Below are positions 1-8,617 of a stretch of DNA of 64,000 nt, piece by piece. The stretch spans positions 62,001 through 126,000 of the forward strand of contig WRAO01000002.1 of assembly GCA_009780175.1 (NCBI GenBank). The letters are read 5' to 3'. The notes below the pieces were generated by a model. The model made no database searches, was not told the origin of the DNA, and worked only from the letters and a program-made list of their open reading frames with translations. Each line of letters starts with the position of its first letter. Position 1 is the stretch's first letter. Source of the DNA: Oscillospiraceae bacterium. Lineage in GTDB: Bacteria > Bacillota > Clostridia > Oscillospirales > Oscillospiraceae. The position numbers and the translations under genes are program-made.

Positions 1-17
1 CACAATAATCTGCGTGC

Positions 18-224
18 CCCAAAGCGACATTTTCCTCCGCCGGATGAGGCGGAACCACACGACTTAAATGCGCACAAGCATAAAGTCAAAGGAAGAGATC
101 TTTAAGAGAAACTGCGTTTCTCTTAAAGCGTCTTTTTGCTTCTTTTTGGCGAAGCAAAAAGAAGGCCCGCCCGGCAGGGCACACCAGCCCCAGACCTGCA
201 GGGCCTAAATAGAAATATTTCTAT
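18..224 (+). repeat. Dispersed structured repeat, copy A
   Basis: First of four related intergenic repeats; the others are near 14551, 47003 and 58329. In order it holds a GGCGGA/TCCGCC hairpin (about 35-53), a conserved stretch reading GTCAAAGGAAGAGAT, a palindromic hairpin with 12-bp arms (101-112 and 116-127), a second hairpin with 10-bp arms (139-148 and 155-164), and a palindrome ATAGAAATATTTCTAT at 209-224 that marks the right end. No protein is recognisable. The arms differ between copies but stay complementary, which suggests selection for structure. The left boundary is approximate. Confidence 0.75.
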
Positions 225-246
225 AGAATCGAGATCAAAAAATAAA

Positions 247-294
247 TGAGAGCACACTCAAAAATTCAAAGAATCATAAAAATGAGTGCGCTCA
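247..294 (+). promoter_or_regulatory. Imperfect dyad in the proB leader
   Basis: The left half TGAGAGCACACTCA (247-260) is an imperfect inverted match to TGAGTGCGCTCA (283-294), with a small ATTC/GAAT hairpin between them. It sits just upstream of the proB ribosome site. It could be an operator or a leader stem-loop. No T-box motif is present. The function is not known. Confidence 0.35.
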
Positions 295-310
295 CAACAA
301 GGAGAAAAAC

Positions 311-1108
311 ATGAAAAAATCCCGCATCGCCGTAAAAGTCGGCACCTCCACCCTCACCCATGAAGGCGGCGCCCTCAACTTCCGCAATATGGAGCTCCTC
401 GTCCGCACCTTGGCGGACCTGAAGAACATGGGGCATGACATCATCCTCGTCACCTCCGGCGCCATCGCTGTGGGTGTCCAGAAATTGCGCCTCCCTGGCC
501 GTCCTTCGGAGCTTGCGAAGAAGCAAGCGGCGGCGGCTGTCGGGCAATGTGAACTCATGCACCTCTATGACAAATTCTTCAGCGAATACAGTGTTGTTGT
601 CGGCCAGATTCTTCTCACCCGCGAAGATACGGAGCATCCCGCCGTCCGGGAGAGTCTCCTCAACACCTTTCACGCGATCTTAGACCTCGGCGCGATCCCC
701 GTCATCAACGAAAACGACTCCGTCAGCCACGAAGAAATCGAATGCCGCGACCGCATTTTCGGCGATAACGACACCCTCTCCGCCGTTGTCGCGGAGATGT
801 GCGCCGCGGACCTTCTCGTCCTCCTCAGCGACATCGACGGCATGTACACCGACGATCCCCGTAAGAATCCAGACGCAAAGCTTATCCCCGAAATCCGCGT
901 CATCGACGATGAACTCCGCGCAAAGGCGATGGGCGCAGGGTCCAGCCGCGGCGTCGGCGGGATGATTACCAAAGTCCGCGCCGCTGAGATTTGCATGAAG
1001 GCCAAGATCGACATGATTATCGCCCACGGCGCAAACCCCGCGATTCTCTATGACATTGTTGCAGGCGCCTCAATCGGCACCTTGTTTACCAGCCGCAAGG
1101 AGGGTTAG
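311..1108 (+). CDS. proB: Glutamate 5-kinase
   Basis: Catalyses ATP-dependent phosphorylation of L-glutamate to gamma-glutamyl phosphate, the first step of proline synthesis, in the cytoplasm. The 265-residue protein shows the amino-acid-kinase fold: KVGTSTLTHEGG near the N-terminus for phosphate binding, GDNDTLSAVVAE and SDIDGMYTDDP for substrate and nucleotide contacts. It stops after the kinase domain and lacks the C-terminal PUA domain of the roughly 367-residue E. coli enzyme; such short forms are known in many Gram-positives. The ATG is preceded by AAGGAG. It ends four bases before proA and is surely cotranscribed with it. Confidence 0.95.
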   Translation: MKKSRIAVKVGTSTLTHEGGALNFRNMELLVRTLADLKNMGHDIILVTSGAIAVGVQKLRLPGRPSELAKKQAAAAVGQCELMHLYDKFFSEYSVVVGQILLTREDTEHPAVRESLLNTFHAILDLGAIPVINENDSVSHEEIECRDRIFGDNDTLSAVVAEMCAADLLVLLSDIDGMYTDDPRKNPDAKLIPEIRVIDDELRAKAMGAGSSRGVGGMITKVRAAEICMKAKIDMIIAHGANPAILYDIVAGASIGTLFTSRKEG

Positions 1109-1112
1109 CAGT

Positions 1113-2357
1113 ATGACCGTCAAAGACCAAGCCATCCTCGCCAAACAAGCCGCGACACTCCTCGCCATAGCGAGTACCGGCGCAAAAAATGACGCCCTCG
1201 CGGCAATTGCGAAGGCTTTAGATGAACACCGCCCCCAAATCCTCACCGCAAACGCAAAGGACATCGAAGCGGCCAAAGCCGCCGGTATGGAAGCAGGTCT
1301 GCTCGACCGCCTCACCCTCACCGAAGACCGCATCACCAGCATGATCCAGGGCACCCGCGAAGTCATCGCGCTGGAGGATCCCGTCGGCGAATTTGTCAGC
1401 ATGTCCACCCGCCCCAACGGCCTTGTGATCGGCAAAAAACGTACCCCCCTCGGCGTCATCGCCATCATTTACGAATCCCGCCCCAACGTCACGGTAGACG
1501 CCGCCGTCCTCTGCCTCAAGGCGGGGAACGCTGTGGTGCTTCGGGGCGGCAAAGAGGCGATTCACACCAATACCGCCCTCATGTCCATCATGCGGGACGC
1601 CTTAGTAAGCACCGAAATCCCGGCGGACGCGCTCCATCTCGTACAGGACACCAGCCGCGAAAGCGCCACCGCCCTCATGACACTCACCGGCCTGATCGAC
1701 GTACTCATCCCCCGCGGCGGCGCAAGCCTCATCCGCACGGTGGTGGAAAACACCAAAGTCCCCGTCATCGAGACAGGGGTTGGCGTCTGCCATGTCTATG
1801 TCGACGCGGCGGCGGACCTTCAAATGGCCGCCGAGATCATCGCCAATGCCAAGTGTTCGCGGCCTTCGGTCTGCAACGCGGCGGAGTGTCTGCTGGTCCA
1901 CAAAGACATCGCGGAGGTTTTTTTGCCCAAGGCAAAGGCTATGCTCGACGCATACAAAGTCGAACTCCGGGGCGATGAGCATACCCGCCAAATCCTCGGC
2001 GCCTGTGTTGTCCCCGCAGGGCCGGACGATTATGATACTGAGTTTTACGGCTACATCCTAGCCGTAAAAATAGTAGACAGCCTGGACGACGCCCTCGCCC
2101 ACATCCGCGCGCACGGCACCGGCCACTCCGAGTGCATCGTGACGGACAATTACACCGCCTCCCAGCATTTCCTCAACGCGGTAGACGCCGCCGCCGTTTA
2201 CGTCAACGCCTCCACCCGCTTCACTGACGGCGGCATGTTCGGCCTCGGCGCTGAAATCGGCATCTCGACCCAAAAAATGCACGCGAGAGGACCGATGGGG
2301 TTAAGAGAACTGACCTGCACCAAATTCGTAATCTACGGCAACGGCCAAATCCGATAA
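1113..2357 (+). CDS. proA: Gamma-glutamyl phosphate reductase
   Basis: NADPH-dependent reduction of gamma-glutamyl phosphate to glutamate semialdehyde, the second proline-synthesis step. The 414-residue protein has the aldehyde-dehydrogenase-type fold; the motif RPSVCNAAE holds the expected catalytic cysteine, and IIYESRPNVTVDAA is typical of ProA. An upstream in-frame start at 1050 lies inside proB. I chose the ATG at 1113 because AAGGAGG sits 8 bases before it and the translation begins there like other ProA proteins. ProB and ProA are known to channel the labile phosphate, which fits the tight proBA order. Confidence 0.96.
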   Translation: MTVKDQAILAKQAATLLAIASTGAKNDALAAIAKALDEHRPQILTANAKDIEAAKAAGMEAGLLDRLTLTEDRITSMIQGTREVIALEDPVGEFVSMSTRPNGLVIGKKRTPLGVIAIIYESRPNVTVDAAVLCLKAGNAVVLRGGKEAIHTNTALMSIMRDALVSTEIPADALHLVQDTSRESATALMTLTGLIDVLIPRGGASLIRTVVENTKVPVIETGVGVCHVYVDAAADLQMAAEIIANAKCSRPSVCNAAECLLVHKDIAEVFLPKAKAMLDAYKVELRGDEHTRQILGACVVPAGPDDYDTEFYGYILAVKIVDSLDDALAHIRAHGTGHSECIVTDNYTASQHFLNAVDAAAVYVNASTRFTDGGMFGLGAEIGISTQKMHARGPMGLRELTCTKFVIYGNGQIR

Positions 2358-2365
2358 CAAACCAA

Positions 2366-2393
2366 AACGCCAGCGATATTCGCTGGCGTTTTT
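2366..2393 (+). terminator. Rho-independent terminator after proBA
   Basis: Perfect 11-bp arms AACGCCAGCGA and TCGCTGGCGTT around TAT, followed by a run of T, nine bases after the proA stop codon. Confidence 0.9.
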
Positions 2394-2443
2394 GGCGTAC
2401 AGCCCCTTGGGACGTAGATAATTTATAAACTGCGAGGTATGAT

Positions 2444-2599
2444 ATGAAAAGCCACAGTGGGTTAGTGTTCGGAGTGACATTTGGCGTAGTTGGTGGAGTG
2501 CTTCTAGGTGTATTTGTACACCCTGCTCTTTGGGCATTGCTACCCCTTGGACTTTGTGGAGGTTTTGTGTTTGATTTGAGGAATAAGAAAAACAAGTAG
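2444..2599 (+). CDS. Small glycine-rich membrane peptide, 51 residues
   Basis: An open frame of 51 codons starting at ATG 2444, too short for most gene finders. It begins MKSHSGLVFGVTFGVVGGVL, continues through a second hydrophobic stretch (ALLPLGLCGGFVF), and ends with a basic tail (RNKKNK). That predicts two short membrane spans with the tail in the cytoplasm. A weak GAGG lies 4 bases upstream. GxxxG-like spacing suggests helix packing. It sits alone between the proBA terminator and a convergent gene. No family is recognised. The hydrophobic pattern and clean stop argue for a real gene, but the length leaves doubt. Confidence 0.5.
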   Translation: MKSHSGLVFGVTFGVVGGVLLGVFVHPALWALLPLGLCGGFVFDLRNKKNK

Positions 2600-2640
2600 T
2601 GTGTGAACCTAATAAGCATTTTCCGTAATCCTACAAACCC

Positions 2641-3732
2641 CTAAAAATACGCAACCAATAAATCCACAACCTCACCATAACTTAAAACCCCCGACTCCTC
2701 CCCATACGTCCGCAGCATTGCGTCATTCATCGCATGCGTCACCCGCTGAGCCGTCGGATTCTTCCGCTCATGATAGGCCCTGATATCGGCAAAGTCCGCC
2801 AGCACATAGTCCGACAAGGTCGCATGGATCTCATGGAACAACTCCGGAGACGCGCGGTGCAGCGCATTCGACAAATAGCTAAACCCCATCTGAAAAGCCG
2901 AATACTCAAACAGCGGGTTGTCACTATACACCCCCGCCAAAATCGCCACAAAGTTCGCCTCGTTCTCATGGGCAATCCCGCGCTGGTGGGCAACCTCGTG
3001 GTGTACAATCACCGGAATCTGACTGCGCGGCGCCAGCACGTTGATATTGGCCTCGCCGGTGAAGGGGAAGTAAAATCCTACATAGTCCGTCCGCGCCATG
3101 AAGGAAGAGATCAGCAATGGTTTCGGCGCTACACCCCGTGCGGCGAGGAAGGGAAAGGCCTCCTCCATCGGCCTGAACGCGTCCACGCTCTCGTCGAAAA
3201 TCTGCCGGATTGGCACATTAAACACCCCATTCTCGTCCCGCGGGACCAAAGGAGCGGTACGGTTCAACCCCTCGGCAAAATATGCCGTAACCCGCGCCAA
3301 ATCCTCCACCGCGACCGGTTCCGCGTAGATACCGGACCGTTCCTGAAACCCATCCGCGTAAAAATTGGCCCCATATAGTAGGCTAAAACTCCCGATAACA
3401 CTGAGTACAATCGCGAGCGCGCCCGCAAAAATTCGATACAGACCCTGCCCCAGCGGCGTCCGCTCCCGGCTCCGCCGCCGCATCCGTCGAATTTCCCGGA
3501 CCAGCAGACCAATCAGCACTAAAATCCCGGCAAACATCAGCACCTCCGCCATGGAGAAAGGCGCGATGGACGTGAGTAATCCCATCATCTGCCGGAAGGG
3601 CAAGGCAACGGAAAATACCCAGAAATTCATGACAGCCCGTATGTCACGTACCGCATAAAACAGCACTAACACACCCACGGCGACCGCCAGCCAGATGTGC
3701 AACGTCTTATGTTGTCTCAAAAAATTTCCCAT
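2641..3732 (-). CDS. DUF3810-like membrane metalloprotease-type protein
   Basis: A 363-residue protein. Three hydrophobic segments (about residues 10-28, 60-78 and 101-123) are followed by a large domain that carries HHEVAHQRGIAHENEAN at about 244-260. HEVAH is the zinc-protease HExxH motif, and the following HENE could supply a third ligand, as in DUF3810 proteins. The predicted topology puts the domain outside the membrane. The substrate is unknown, and no protease activity has been shown for this family to my knowledge. The gene is convergent with the small peptide gene and divergent from the flavoprotein gene at 3795. Confidence 0.8.
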   Translation of the reverse strand: MGNFLRQHKTLHIWLAVAVGVLVLFYAVRDIRAVMNFWVFSVALPFRQMMGLLTSIAPFSMAEVLMFAGILVLIGLLVREIRRMRRRSRERTPLGQGLYRIFAGALAIVLSVIGSFSLLYGANFYADGFQERSGIYAEPVAVEDLARVTAYFAEGLNRTAPLVPRDENGVFNVPIRQIFDESVDAFRPMEEAFPFLAARGVAPKPLLISSFMARTDYVGFYFPFTGEANINVLAPRSQIPVIVHHEVAHQRGIAHENEANFVAILAGVYSDNPLFEYSAFQMGFSYLSNALHRASPELFHEIHATLSDYVLADFADIRAYHERKNPTAQRVTHAMNDAMLRTYGEESGVLSYGEVVDLLVAYF

Positions 3733-3794
3733 AGAATCCCCTCCCGCCTAGCATACCCGATTCAGGCGAAAAAAACCAGCCCCCGAGGTGCACT

Positions 3795-5000
3795 ATGACT
3801 TACGATCTCATTATCATCGGCGCAGGCGCGGCCGGACTCTTCGCCGCCGCAAACATCCCGCCCGGCACCCGAACGCTCCTGCTAGAGAAAACTGCATCCC
3901 CCGGCCAAAAACTTCTGCTCACGGGCAACGGTCAATGTAACCTGACCGCCGAAGGAAACATCGCCGATTTTCTCACCCGCTACGGCCCAAACGGCAAACG
4001 CCTCCGGCCTGTCCTCTACCCCTTCAGCAACCGCGCTCTCATGGCCTGGTTCGAAACTGAGGGGCTTCCGCTGACCGTCCGGGCCGACGGTAAAGTCTTC
4101 CCCGCCTCACTTAACGCCCACGACGTGCTGAATCTCTTATTGGCAAAAAGCCGCGAAAACGGGGTCGAACTCCACTGCAACACCCCCGTCTCCGCGCTCA
4201 CACGGCTCGATGCCCATTATCAACTCGAAACACCCTCCGGTCCCCTGGCAGCCCGTCATGTCCTCGTCGCGACCGGCGGGGCATCTTTCCCGTACACCGG
4301 CTCGGACGGGAGTTTTTTTGCCCCTCTCGAAGCCCTCGGCCTCACGGTGACACCCCGTCGTCCGTCGCTGGCCCCGGTCTACGTCCACGACTATCCTTAC
4401 AGCGGCCTCTCCGGTATCTCTTTCTCAGACTGCGGGCTCACCATCGAAGCCGACGGCAAACCGCTCCGAAAAGAAGGCGGTCTATTGCTCACCCACCGGG
4501 GCTTCTCCGGTCCACTGATTCTCAATAACGCCCGCTCCATCAGCCAAGGCCAGACGATCGCCTTGCATTATCTGCAAAACGCCGACCCTGCAACGCTTCG
4601 CCGCAAACTCATCGAAGCCGCTACAGGCGAGGCAAAACAAATCCTTACCCTCTTAGAAGCCGAAACCGGCCTCCCCCGCCGCTTCCTCGAAGTCATCTGC
4701 CAACGGGCAGACATCCTTCCGGACACCAAAGCCGCCCGTCTGGGCGGCCCGGAGCTCGGACGCGTCGCAAGCCTGCTCACTGCGGATCGCTATACTGTCA
4801 GCGGTGTGGGCGGTTTCGCGTCCGCCATGGCGACCGCTGGCGGCGTATCGCTCGACGAGGTTGATCTCCGCACCATGGCTGCCTGTCGCTACCCAGGCCT
4901 TACGTTCGCCGGAGAGGTGCTGGATGTGGATGGGGATACAGGGGGATATAATTTGCAATTTGCGTTTTCGAGCGCGAAGGCGGCGGTAGATGCGATCTAA
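3795..5000 (+). CDS. BaiN/HI0933-family flavoprotein (NAD(P)/FAD-dependent oxidoreductase)
   Basis: A 401-residue cytoplasmic flavoprotein. It opens with the dinucleotide-binding motif LIIIGAGAAGLFAA, followed by GNGQCNLT, a hallmark of the HI0933/YhiN/BaiN family. The C-terminal FAD-contact segment GGYNLQFAFSSAKAA is also typical. The ATG is preceded by GAGGTG. Family members are often called aminoacetone oxidase or bile-acid-related reductase, but the true substrate of most members is not settled. It is a single gene with a terminator behind it. The family assignment is firm and the substrate is not. Confidence 0.88.
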   Translation: MTYDLIIIGAGAAGLFAAANIPPGTRTLLLEKTASPGQKLLLTGNGQCNLTAEGNIADFLTRYGPNGKRLRPVLYPFSNRALMAWFETEGLPLTVRADGKVFPASLNAHDVLNLLLAKSRENGVELHCNTPVSALTRLDAHYQLETPSGPLAARHVLVATGGASFPYTGSDGSFFAPLEALGLTVTPRRPSLAPVYVHDYPYSGLSGISFSDCGLTIEADGKPLRKEGGLLLTHRGFSGPLILNNARSISQGQTIALHYLQNADPATLRRKLIEAATGEAKQILTLLEAETGLPRRFLEVICQRADILPDTKAARLGGPELGRVASLLTADRYTVSGVGGFASAMATAGGVSLDEVDLRTMAACRYPGLTFAGEVLDVDGDTGGYNLQFAFSSAKAAVDAI

Positions 5001-5027
5001 CAATAAAAGCAGGCCGTCCTCTACTAC

Positions 5028-5062
5028 AATAGCTCCCCTCACCGTTGATGAGGGGAGCTATT
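5028..5062. terminator. Bidirectional terminator between the flavoprotein and lemA-like genes
   Basis: Arms AATAGCTCCCCTC (5028-5040) and GAGGGGAGCTATT (5050-5062) sit between two convergent genes, with T-rich sequence after the hairpin on the + strand. Confidence 0.8.
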
Positions 5063-5067
5063 TCATA

Positions 5068-5655
5068 TTAGGCAAACAACTCCGGCATCCGTACAAACAC
5101 AATCGGCCGCAGGGCAGTCATAGGAAACTCTCCCATCACCGTGCGATGGAAGGCACCCACGGCTTCGTTATAGCCGCTGTCCTGGATCGTCCGGGCCGCG
5201 CTCTGCATCGTATCGTAGCTCGCCTCTAAGGCTGTGATCTCCTCCCCCTCAGCCGCCATGACAATGGGATGCAAAACCGCAAAATACCGGCTCGCTGCAA
5301 AACCCATGGCCTGATCCGCGTCAAAAAGTACGCTTGCCCCAGCCCCAACTGTGAGCAGACGCAACAGTTCTTGCCTCGCCGCCTGCAAATCCGCTCTGGC
5401 TCCCGCGAGTTCATTGCTGTCCGCATAACTCTCTCCGATCGAGAGCATCCGGAGCGCCGCCGTGGTCCGCAGGGTGAGCTGCCCTTGTATCCCCGGGCGC
5501 GTACCTCCCGCCGGATCAGCCACACCGCTGTAAAACTGCTCCCGCACAGCCGCCACCTGCTCACCCACACTGCGGTTGACACCGATAAACACGGCCCCAG
5601 CTACGATCAGCAGGGCGAGCAATATGGCAATTGGTTGTTTTTTTAGATGTCTCAA
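5068..5655 (-). CDS. LemA-family membrane-anchored protein
   Basis: A 195-residue protein with an N-terminal membrane anchor (about residues 8-26), then a predicted helical bundle. The C-terminal pattern YNEAVGAFHRTVMGEFP matches the LemA signature (YN-x-x-V-x-x-Y-N-x-x-x-x-x-FP), with His in place of the usual Asn. LemA proteins are exported or periplasmic-facing helical proteins of unknown biochemical role. It is the last gene of a three-gene run with TelA- and XpaC-like proteins. Confidence 0.75.
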   Translation of the reverse strand: MRHLKKQPIAILLALLIVAGAVFIGVNRSVGEQVAAVREQFYSGVADPAGGTRPGIQGQLTLRTTAALRMLSIGESYADSNELAGARADLQAARQELLRLLTVGAGASVLFDADQAMGFAASRYFAVLHPIVMAAEGEEITALEASYDTMQSAARTIQDSGYNEAVGAFHRTVMGEFPMTALRPIVFVRMPELFA

Positions 5656-5736
5656 ATCATTCCCTGCCTTTCCATTGTATACAGATTGCCTTTTTTGCGT
5701 TGACCCGCAATGCCGGGTGCTTATGCTCTACAGCCC

Positions 5737-6885
5737 TTATCTCCCCGCCTGCAACTCCAACAACTTCTGCTTCAGCTCTCCCTCAATCCGTCCAAGCTCC
5801 GTCTCGGCGTTTCTCCGCCGCTCCGATCCCTCGGCCTGAATCTGCTGCACTTCTTCCAAAGTCTCGATCAAACTCCGATTCGTCGCCGCGAGAGTCTCAA
5901 TATCGACAATCCCCCGCTCCGCCTCCCGCGCGATCTCCGTCGTCCCGATCTTCAGCGCCTCCGCGTTCTTCTTCAGAAGCTCATTCGTCACATCCGACAC
6001 CTGCCGCTGGGCCTCGACAGCCTTTTGGGCGTTTGCCATCCCAATCGCCAGCACCATCTGGCTCTTCCACAGCGGAATCGTGTTGACGATGGAAGTCTGG
6101 ATCTTCTCCACCATCACCGCGTCGTTCTGCTGAATCATCCGAATCTGCGGGGCCATCTGGATCGAAACCATGCGAGTCAGTTCCAGATCGTGCAGCTTCT
6201 TCTCGAAGCGATTGACCATATTGGCAAAATCGCTCGCCGCCTGCGCGTCCTCCGCCCGTCCGGTGGCGATGGCCTGATCCTGAATGGCCTTCAAATCCAC
6301 CTCCACCGCCGTCTTAAGCCGCTGCTTCCCGGCCAAGATGTACATGTTCAATTCCTTGAAATGGGCGAGGTTCATGTCATACATCTTGTCCAGCATCGCG
6401 ATGTCTTTCATCAGCGTTACCTGATGGATCTCCAGCGCGGCGACGATCTTGTTCACGTTGACCTCAGCCTTGCCATACTGGGCCTTCATCGTCGCGATCC
6501 GATTCGCGCCCCGCCGCATGAAACCAAAGAGGCCTCGTTTTTCTTCACCTGTCTCAAACCCCCGGAGTTCCACGACGAGCCCTGAGAGCATATTGCCCAC
6601 ATCGCCCATATCTTTGTTGCGGATATTGCCCAGCGCGCTGCCGGAAAACTCCGCGATATTCTTCTGCGCCAACGCGCCATATTGCAGCACGATATTGGCG
6701 TCCGTAATGTCTATTGTTTTCGCGAACTGCTCTACTTGCGCCCGCTCCGCGTCTGAGAGTTGGCTCAGTTGGTCGAGTTGCTGCTGCACCAGAGGCTCCG
6801 CCACTTCGATAACCTCCACCTCCAAAACCGGCACATCCATATCCGGCGCGAGGGTGAGATTGGGGGTGTATTCGTTTTTGTTCAT
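5737..6885 (-). CDS. TelA/KlaA-family 'toxic anion resistance' protein
   Basis: A 382-residue, almost wholly alpha-helical cytoplasmic protein with coiled-coil character over most of its length. It has the family landmarks near the middle (GEEKRGLFGFMRRGANRIATM) and a long helical array after them. The name comes from tellurite-resistance plasmid genes, but chromosomal copies are linked to envelope stress rather than proven tellurite resistance. It follows the XpaC-like gene by 25 bases. The clustering of XpaC, TelA and LemA is conserved in many Firmicutes and suggests one envelope-related function. Confidence 0.85.
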   Translation of the reverse strand: MNKNEYTPNLTLAPDMDVPVLEVEVIEVAEPLVQQQLDQLSQLSDAERAQVEQFAKTIDITDANIVLQYGALAQKNIAEFSGSALGNIRNKDMGDVGNMLSGLVVELRGFETGEEKRGLFGFMRRGANRIATMKAQYGKAEVNVNKIVAALEIHQVTLMKDIAMLDKMYDMNLAHFKELNMYILAGKQRLKTAVEVDLKAIQDQAIATGRAEDAQAASDFANMVNRFEKKLHDLELTRMVSIQMAPQIRMIQQNDAVMVEKIQTSIVNTIPLWKSQMVLAIGMANAQKAVEAQRQVSDVTNELLKKNAEALKIGTTEIAREAERGIVDIETLAATNRSLIETLEEVQQIQAEGSERRRNAETELGRIEGELKQKLLELQAGR

Positions 6886-6910
6886 TTCCTGCTCCTCCTC
6901 TGTTTATATC

Positions 6911-7564
6911 CTACGTAAAATCCGATCCCGTGAGCCCCTCACGCTTGAGGAAGCCCTCCATCACTTGAATATCTGTCTCGATATCCAGCGCTTTGTGCGC
7001 GAATAGGGCGTCGAGCTGTTTTTTATAGGCTTCGATCATCGTGTCCAGCATGTCCTCAATCCGCGTCATCGTACCGGTGATGTTCGCGCCCTCTATCCCC
7101 TGCGCGTCCATGCGATCATAGGCGTGGAGCAGTTTGATCGTCGTTGGCAGATAGTAGCGCAAAAACCGCCGCACGCCGTCGAAATGGTCCGGGTCCTCCA
7201 TCACATTGCGGACAATCTTTCCGCTCACTTCAATGATCTGGTCCACCTTGGCCGCCACTTCCAGGTCGCGGATCCCGACACGAAGGCGCGTCATCTCAGC
7301 CAGCGCCCGCTCTCCCTCGCGCACCAGCGCATCCACTTCCGGATCGCCAGACGAAAACGGCTCCGGCGGCGGAACCGGAAGGTCGACTTCAATCACCTTC
7401 CCCGGAAAAAACCACCGCAGGAGAACGGCAACCGCGATACTCGCCACAAAAACCCCAATAAAATGGAACAGCCGAAACATTGGCAAAGTAAAAGCCCAGA
7501 CCACCCACACCGCCGCAAAGGCATAAATGTGGACCCAGGGGCGAATTTTCACTTTTTTCTTCAT
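6911..7564 (-). CDS. XpaC-family (5-bromo-4-chloroindolyl phosphate hydrolysis) protein
   Basis: A 217-residue protein with two hydrophobic segments at the N-terminus (about residues 8-45), followed by a helical cytoplasmic domain. XpaC takes its name from a Bacillus phenotype, and the enzymatic activity is not established. I chose the ATG at 7564 because GAGGGG lies 5 bases upstream. The ATG at 7567 leaves too little space, and a frame open further upstream has no ribosome site. It is the first gene of the XpaC-TelA-LemA unit. Confidence 0.75.
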   Translation of the reverse strand: MKKKVKIRPWVHIYAFAAVWVVWAFTLPMFRLFHFIGVFVASIAVAVLLRWFFPGKVIEVDLPVPPPEPFSSGDPEVDALVREGERALAEMTRLRVGIRDLEVAAKVDQIIEVSGKIVRNVMEDPDHFDGVRRFLRYYLPTTIKLLHAYDRMDAQGIEGANITGTMTRIEDMLDTMIEAYKKQLDALFAHKALDIETDIQVMEGFLKREGLTGSDFT

Positions 7565-7729
7565 CATATCCCCTCGTTTCTTCGACTTTTTTAGTTTACC
7601 CTGAAAGTCCTGCAACGTCAAGGTAAATCCCAGTTAAAAAGGCGTTAGAAACACATTAGAGAAATATGAGAAACGCAACAGTTTGTAGGGATGACCGACC
7701 CGATCACCCCACAAACCTCCGCACCCCAC

Positions 7730-7758
7730 TTGACAAATAACACCCCAAAACATATAAT
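7730..7758 (+). promoter_or_regulatory. Consensus sigma-A promoter
   Basis: Perfect TTGACA (7730-7735) and TATAAT (7753-7758) with a 17-bp spacer. It drives the structured RNA that begins about 7764 and probably the rpe operon by read-through. Confidence 0.92.
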
Positions 7759-7763
7759 TGAGT

Positions 7764-7932
7764 AAATTCACTTTTTCATTCATTCGAATTTTTGAGCCCA
7801 CTCCATTCAAATCATCGCACACAATGGGACTGCCGCAGGCATTCCGCCCGCAGCAGCCCCTATGATTAAAGTGGTGTGAGGTACCCCTACCACTAGACCA
7901 TAAGTATGCCGTGCCTCCGCATGGCGTGAATT
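7764..7932 (+). ncRNA. Candidate 6S-like structured RNA or rpe leader
   Basis: About 170 nt starting at the expected transcription start of the consensus promoter. AATTCAC (7765-7771) pairs with GTGAATT (7926-7932), closing the ends. Inside is a long interrupted arm: 7798-7802 with 7870-7874, 7810-7815 with 7862-7867, 7826-7828 with 7857-7859, 7830-7833 with 7850-7853, and 7838-7840 with 7846-7848. A GCCGTGC/GCATGGC hairpin (7908-7925) lies in the 3' strand. AGTGG at 7870 can pair with CCACT at either 7798 or 7890, so two folds exclude each other. The rod with a large central bubble recalls 6S RNA. The lack of a terminator before rpe leaves a cis-acting leader possible. Confidence 0.55.
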
Positions 7933-7951
7933 GGAAAGGCCGGTAACTGCC

Positions 7952-8602
7952 ATGATAAAAATCGCCCCCAGCCTCCTCGCGGCGGACTTCACCGCACTTG
8001 GCAAAGACATCAAAGAAATGGAAGTCGCCGGCGCTGATTGGCTCCACATCGACGTCATGGACGGCATCTTCGTGCCCAATATCTCCATCGGCATCCCCGT
8101 CGTCAAGGCCATCCGCGGGATTACTGATCTGACATTGGACGTCCACCTGATGATTACCAAGCCCATCCGCTACGTGGACGCCTTTCTCGACGCCGGAGCG
8201 GACATCCTCGTCTTCCACCTGGAGGCGGACGAGCCCCAAAACATTCAGGCGGCGATCGACCAGGTCAAGGCCCGCGGAAAGCGCGTCGGCCTCTCGCTCA
8301 AACCCAAAACCCCCGCCAACACGCTCATCCCCTATATAGAGCAGCTCGACCTTGTCCTCGTCATGACCGTAGAACCCGGTTTCGGCGGTCAAGCCTTCAT
8401 GGCGGACCAACTCGATAAAATCCGCGCAATCCGCGCCCTCATCGCTGCCAAAAATCCCACCTGCGAACTAGAAGTAGACGGCGGCATTGACCCCAAAACC
8501 GCCCCCCTCGTCATTGAGGCGGGGGCATGGGTATTGGTTGCGGGGAATGCGATTTTCAAGGAAACCGATCGCAAAGCGGTGATCGACGCCCTGCGCGGCT
8601 GA
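7952..8602 (+). CDS. rpe: Ribulose-phosphate 3-epimerase
   Basis: Interconverts D-ribulose 5-phosphate and D-xylulose 5-phosphate in the pentose phosphate pathway. The 216-residue TIM-barrel protein starts MIKIAPSLLAADF and shows the metal and catalytic motifs HIDVMDG, DVHLMI and TVEPGFGGQAF. The ATG at 7952 is preceded by GGAAAGG 12 bases upstream. A longer frame from a TTG at 7931 adds residues absent from the family. A structured RNA lies directly upstream, so expression may depend on the leader. Confidence 0.95.
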   Translation: MIKIAPSLLAADFTALGKDIKEMEVAGADWLHIDVMDGIFVPNISIGIPVVKAIRGITDLTLDVHLMITKPIRYVDAFLDAGADILVFHLEADEPQNIQAAIDQVKARGKRVGLSLKPKTPANTLIPYIEQLDLVLVMTVEPGFGGQAFMADQLDKIRAIRALIAAKNPTCELEVDGGIDPKTAPLVIEAGAWVLVAGNAIFKETDRKAVIDALRG

Positions 8603-8617
8603 TAGAGGTATTCGGAA

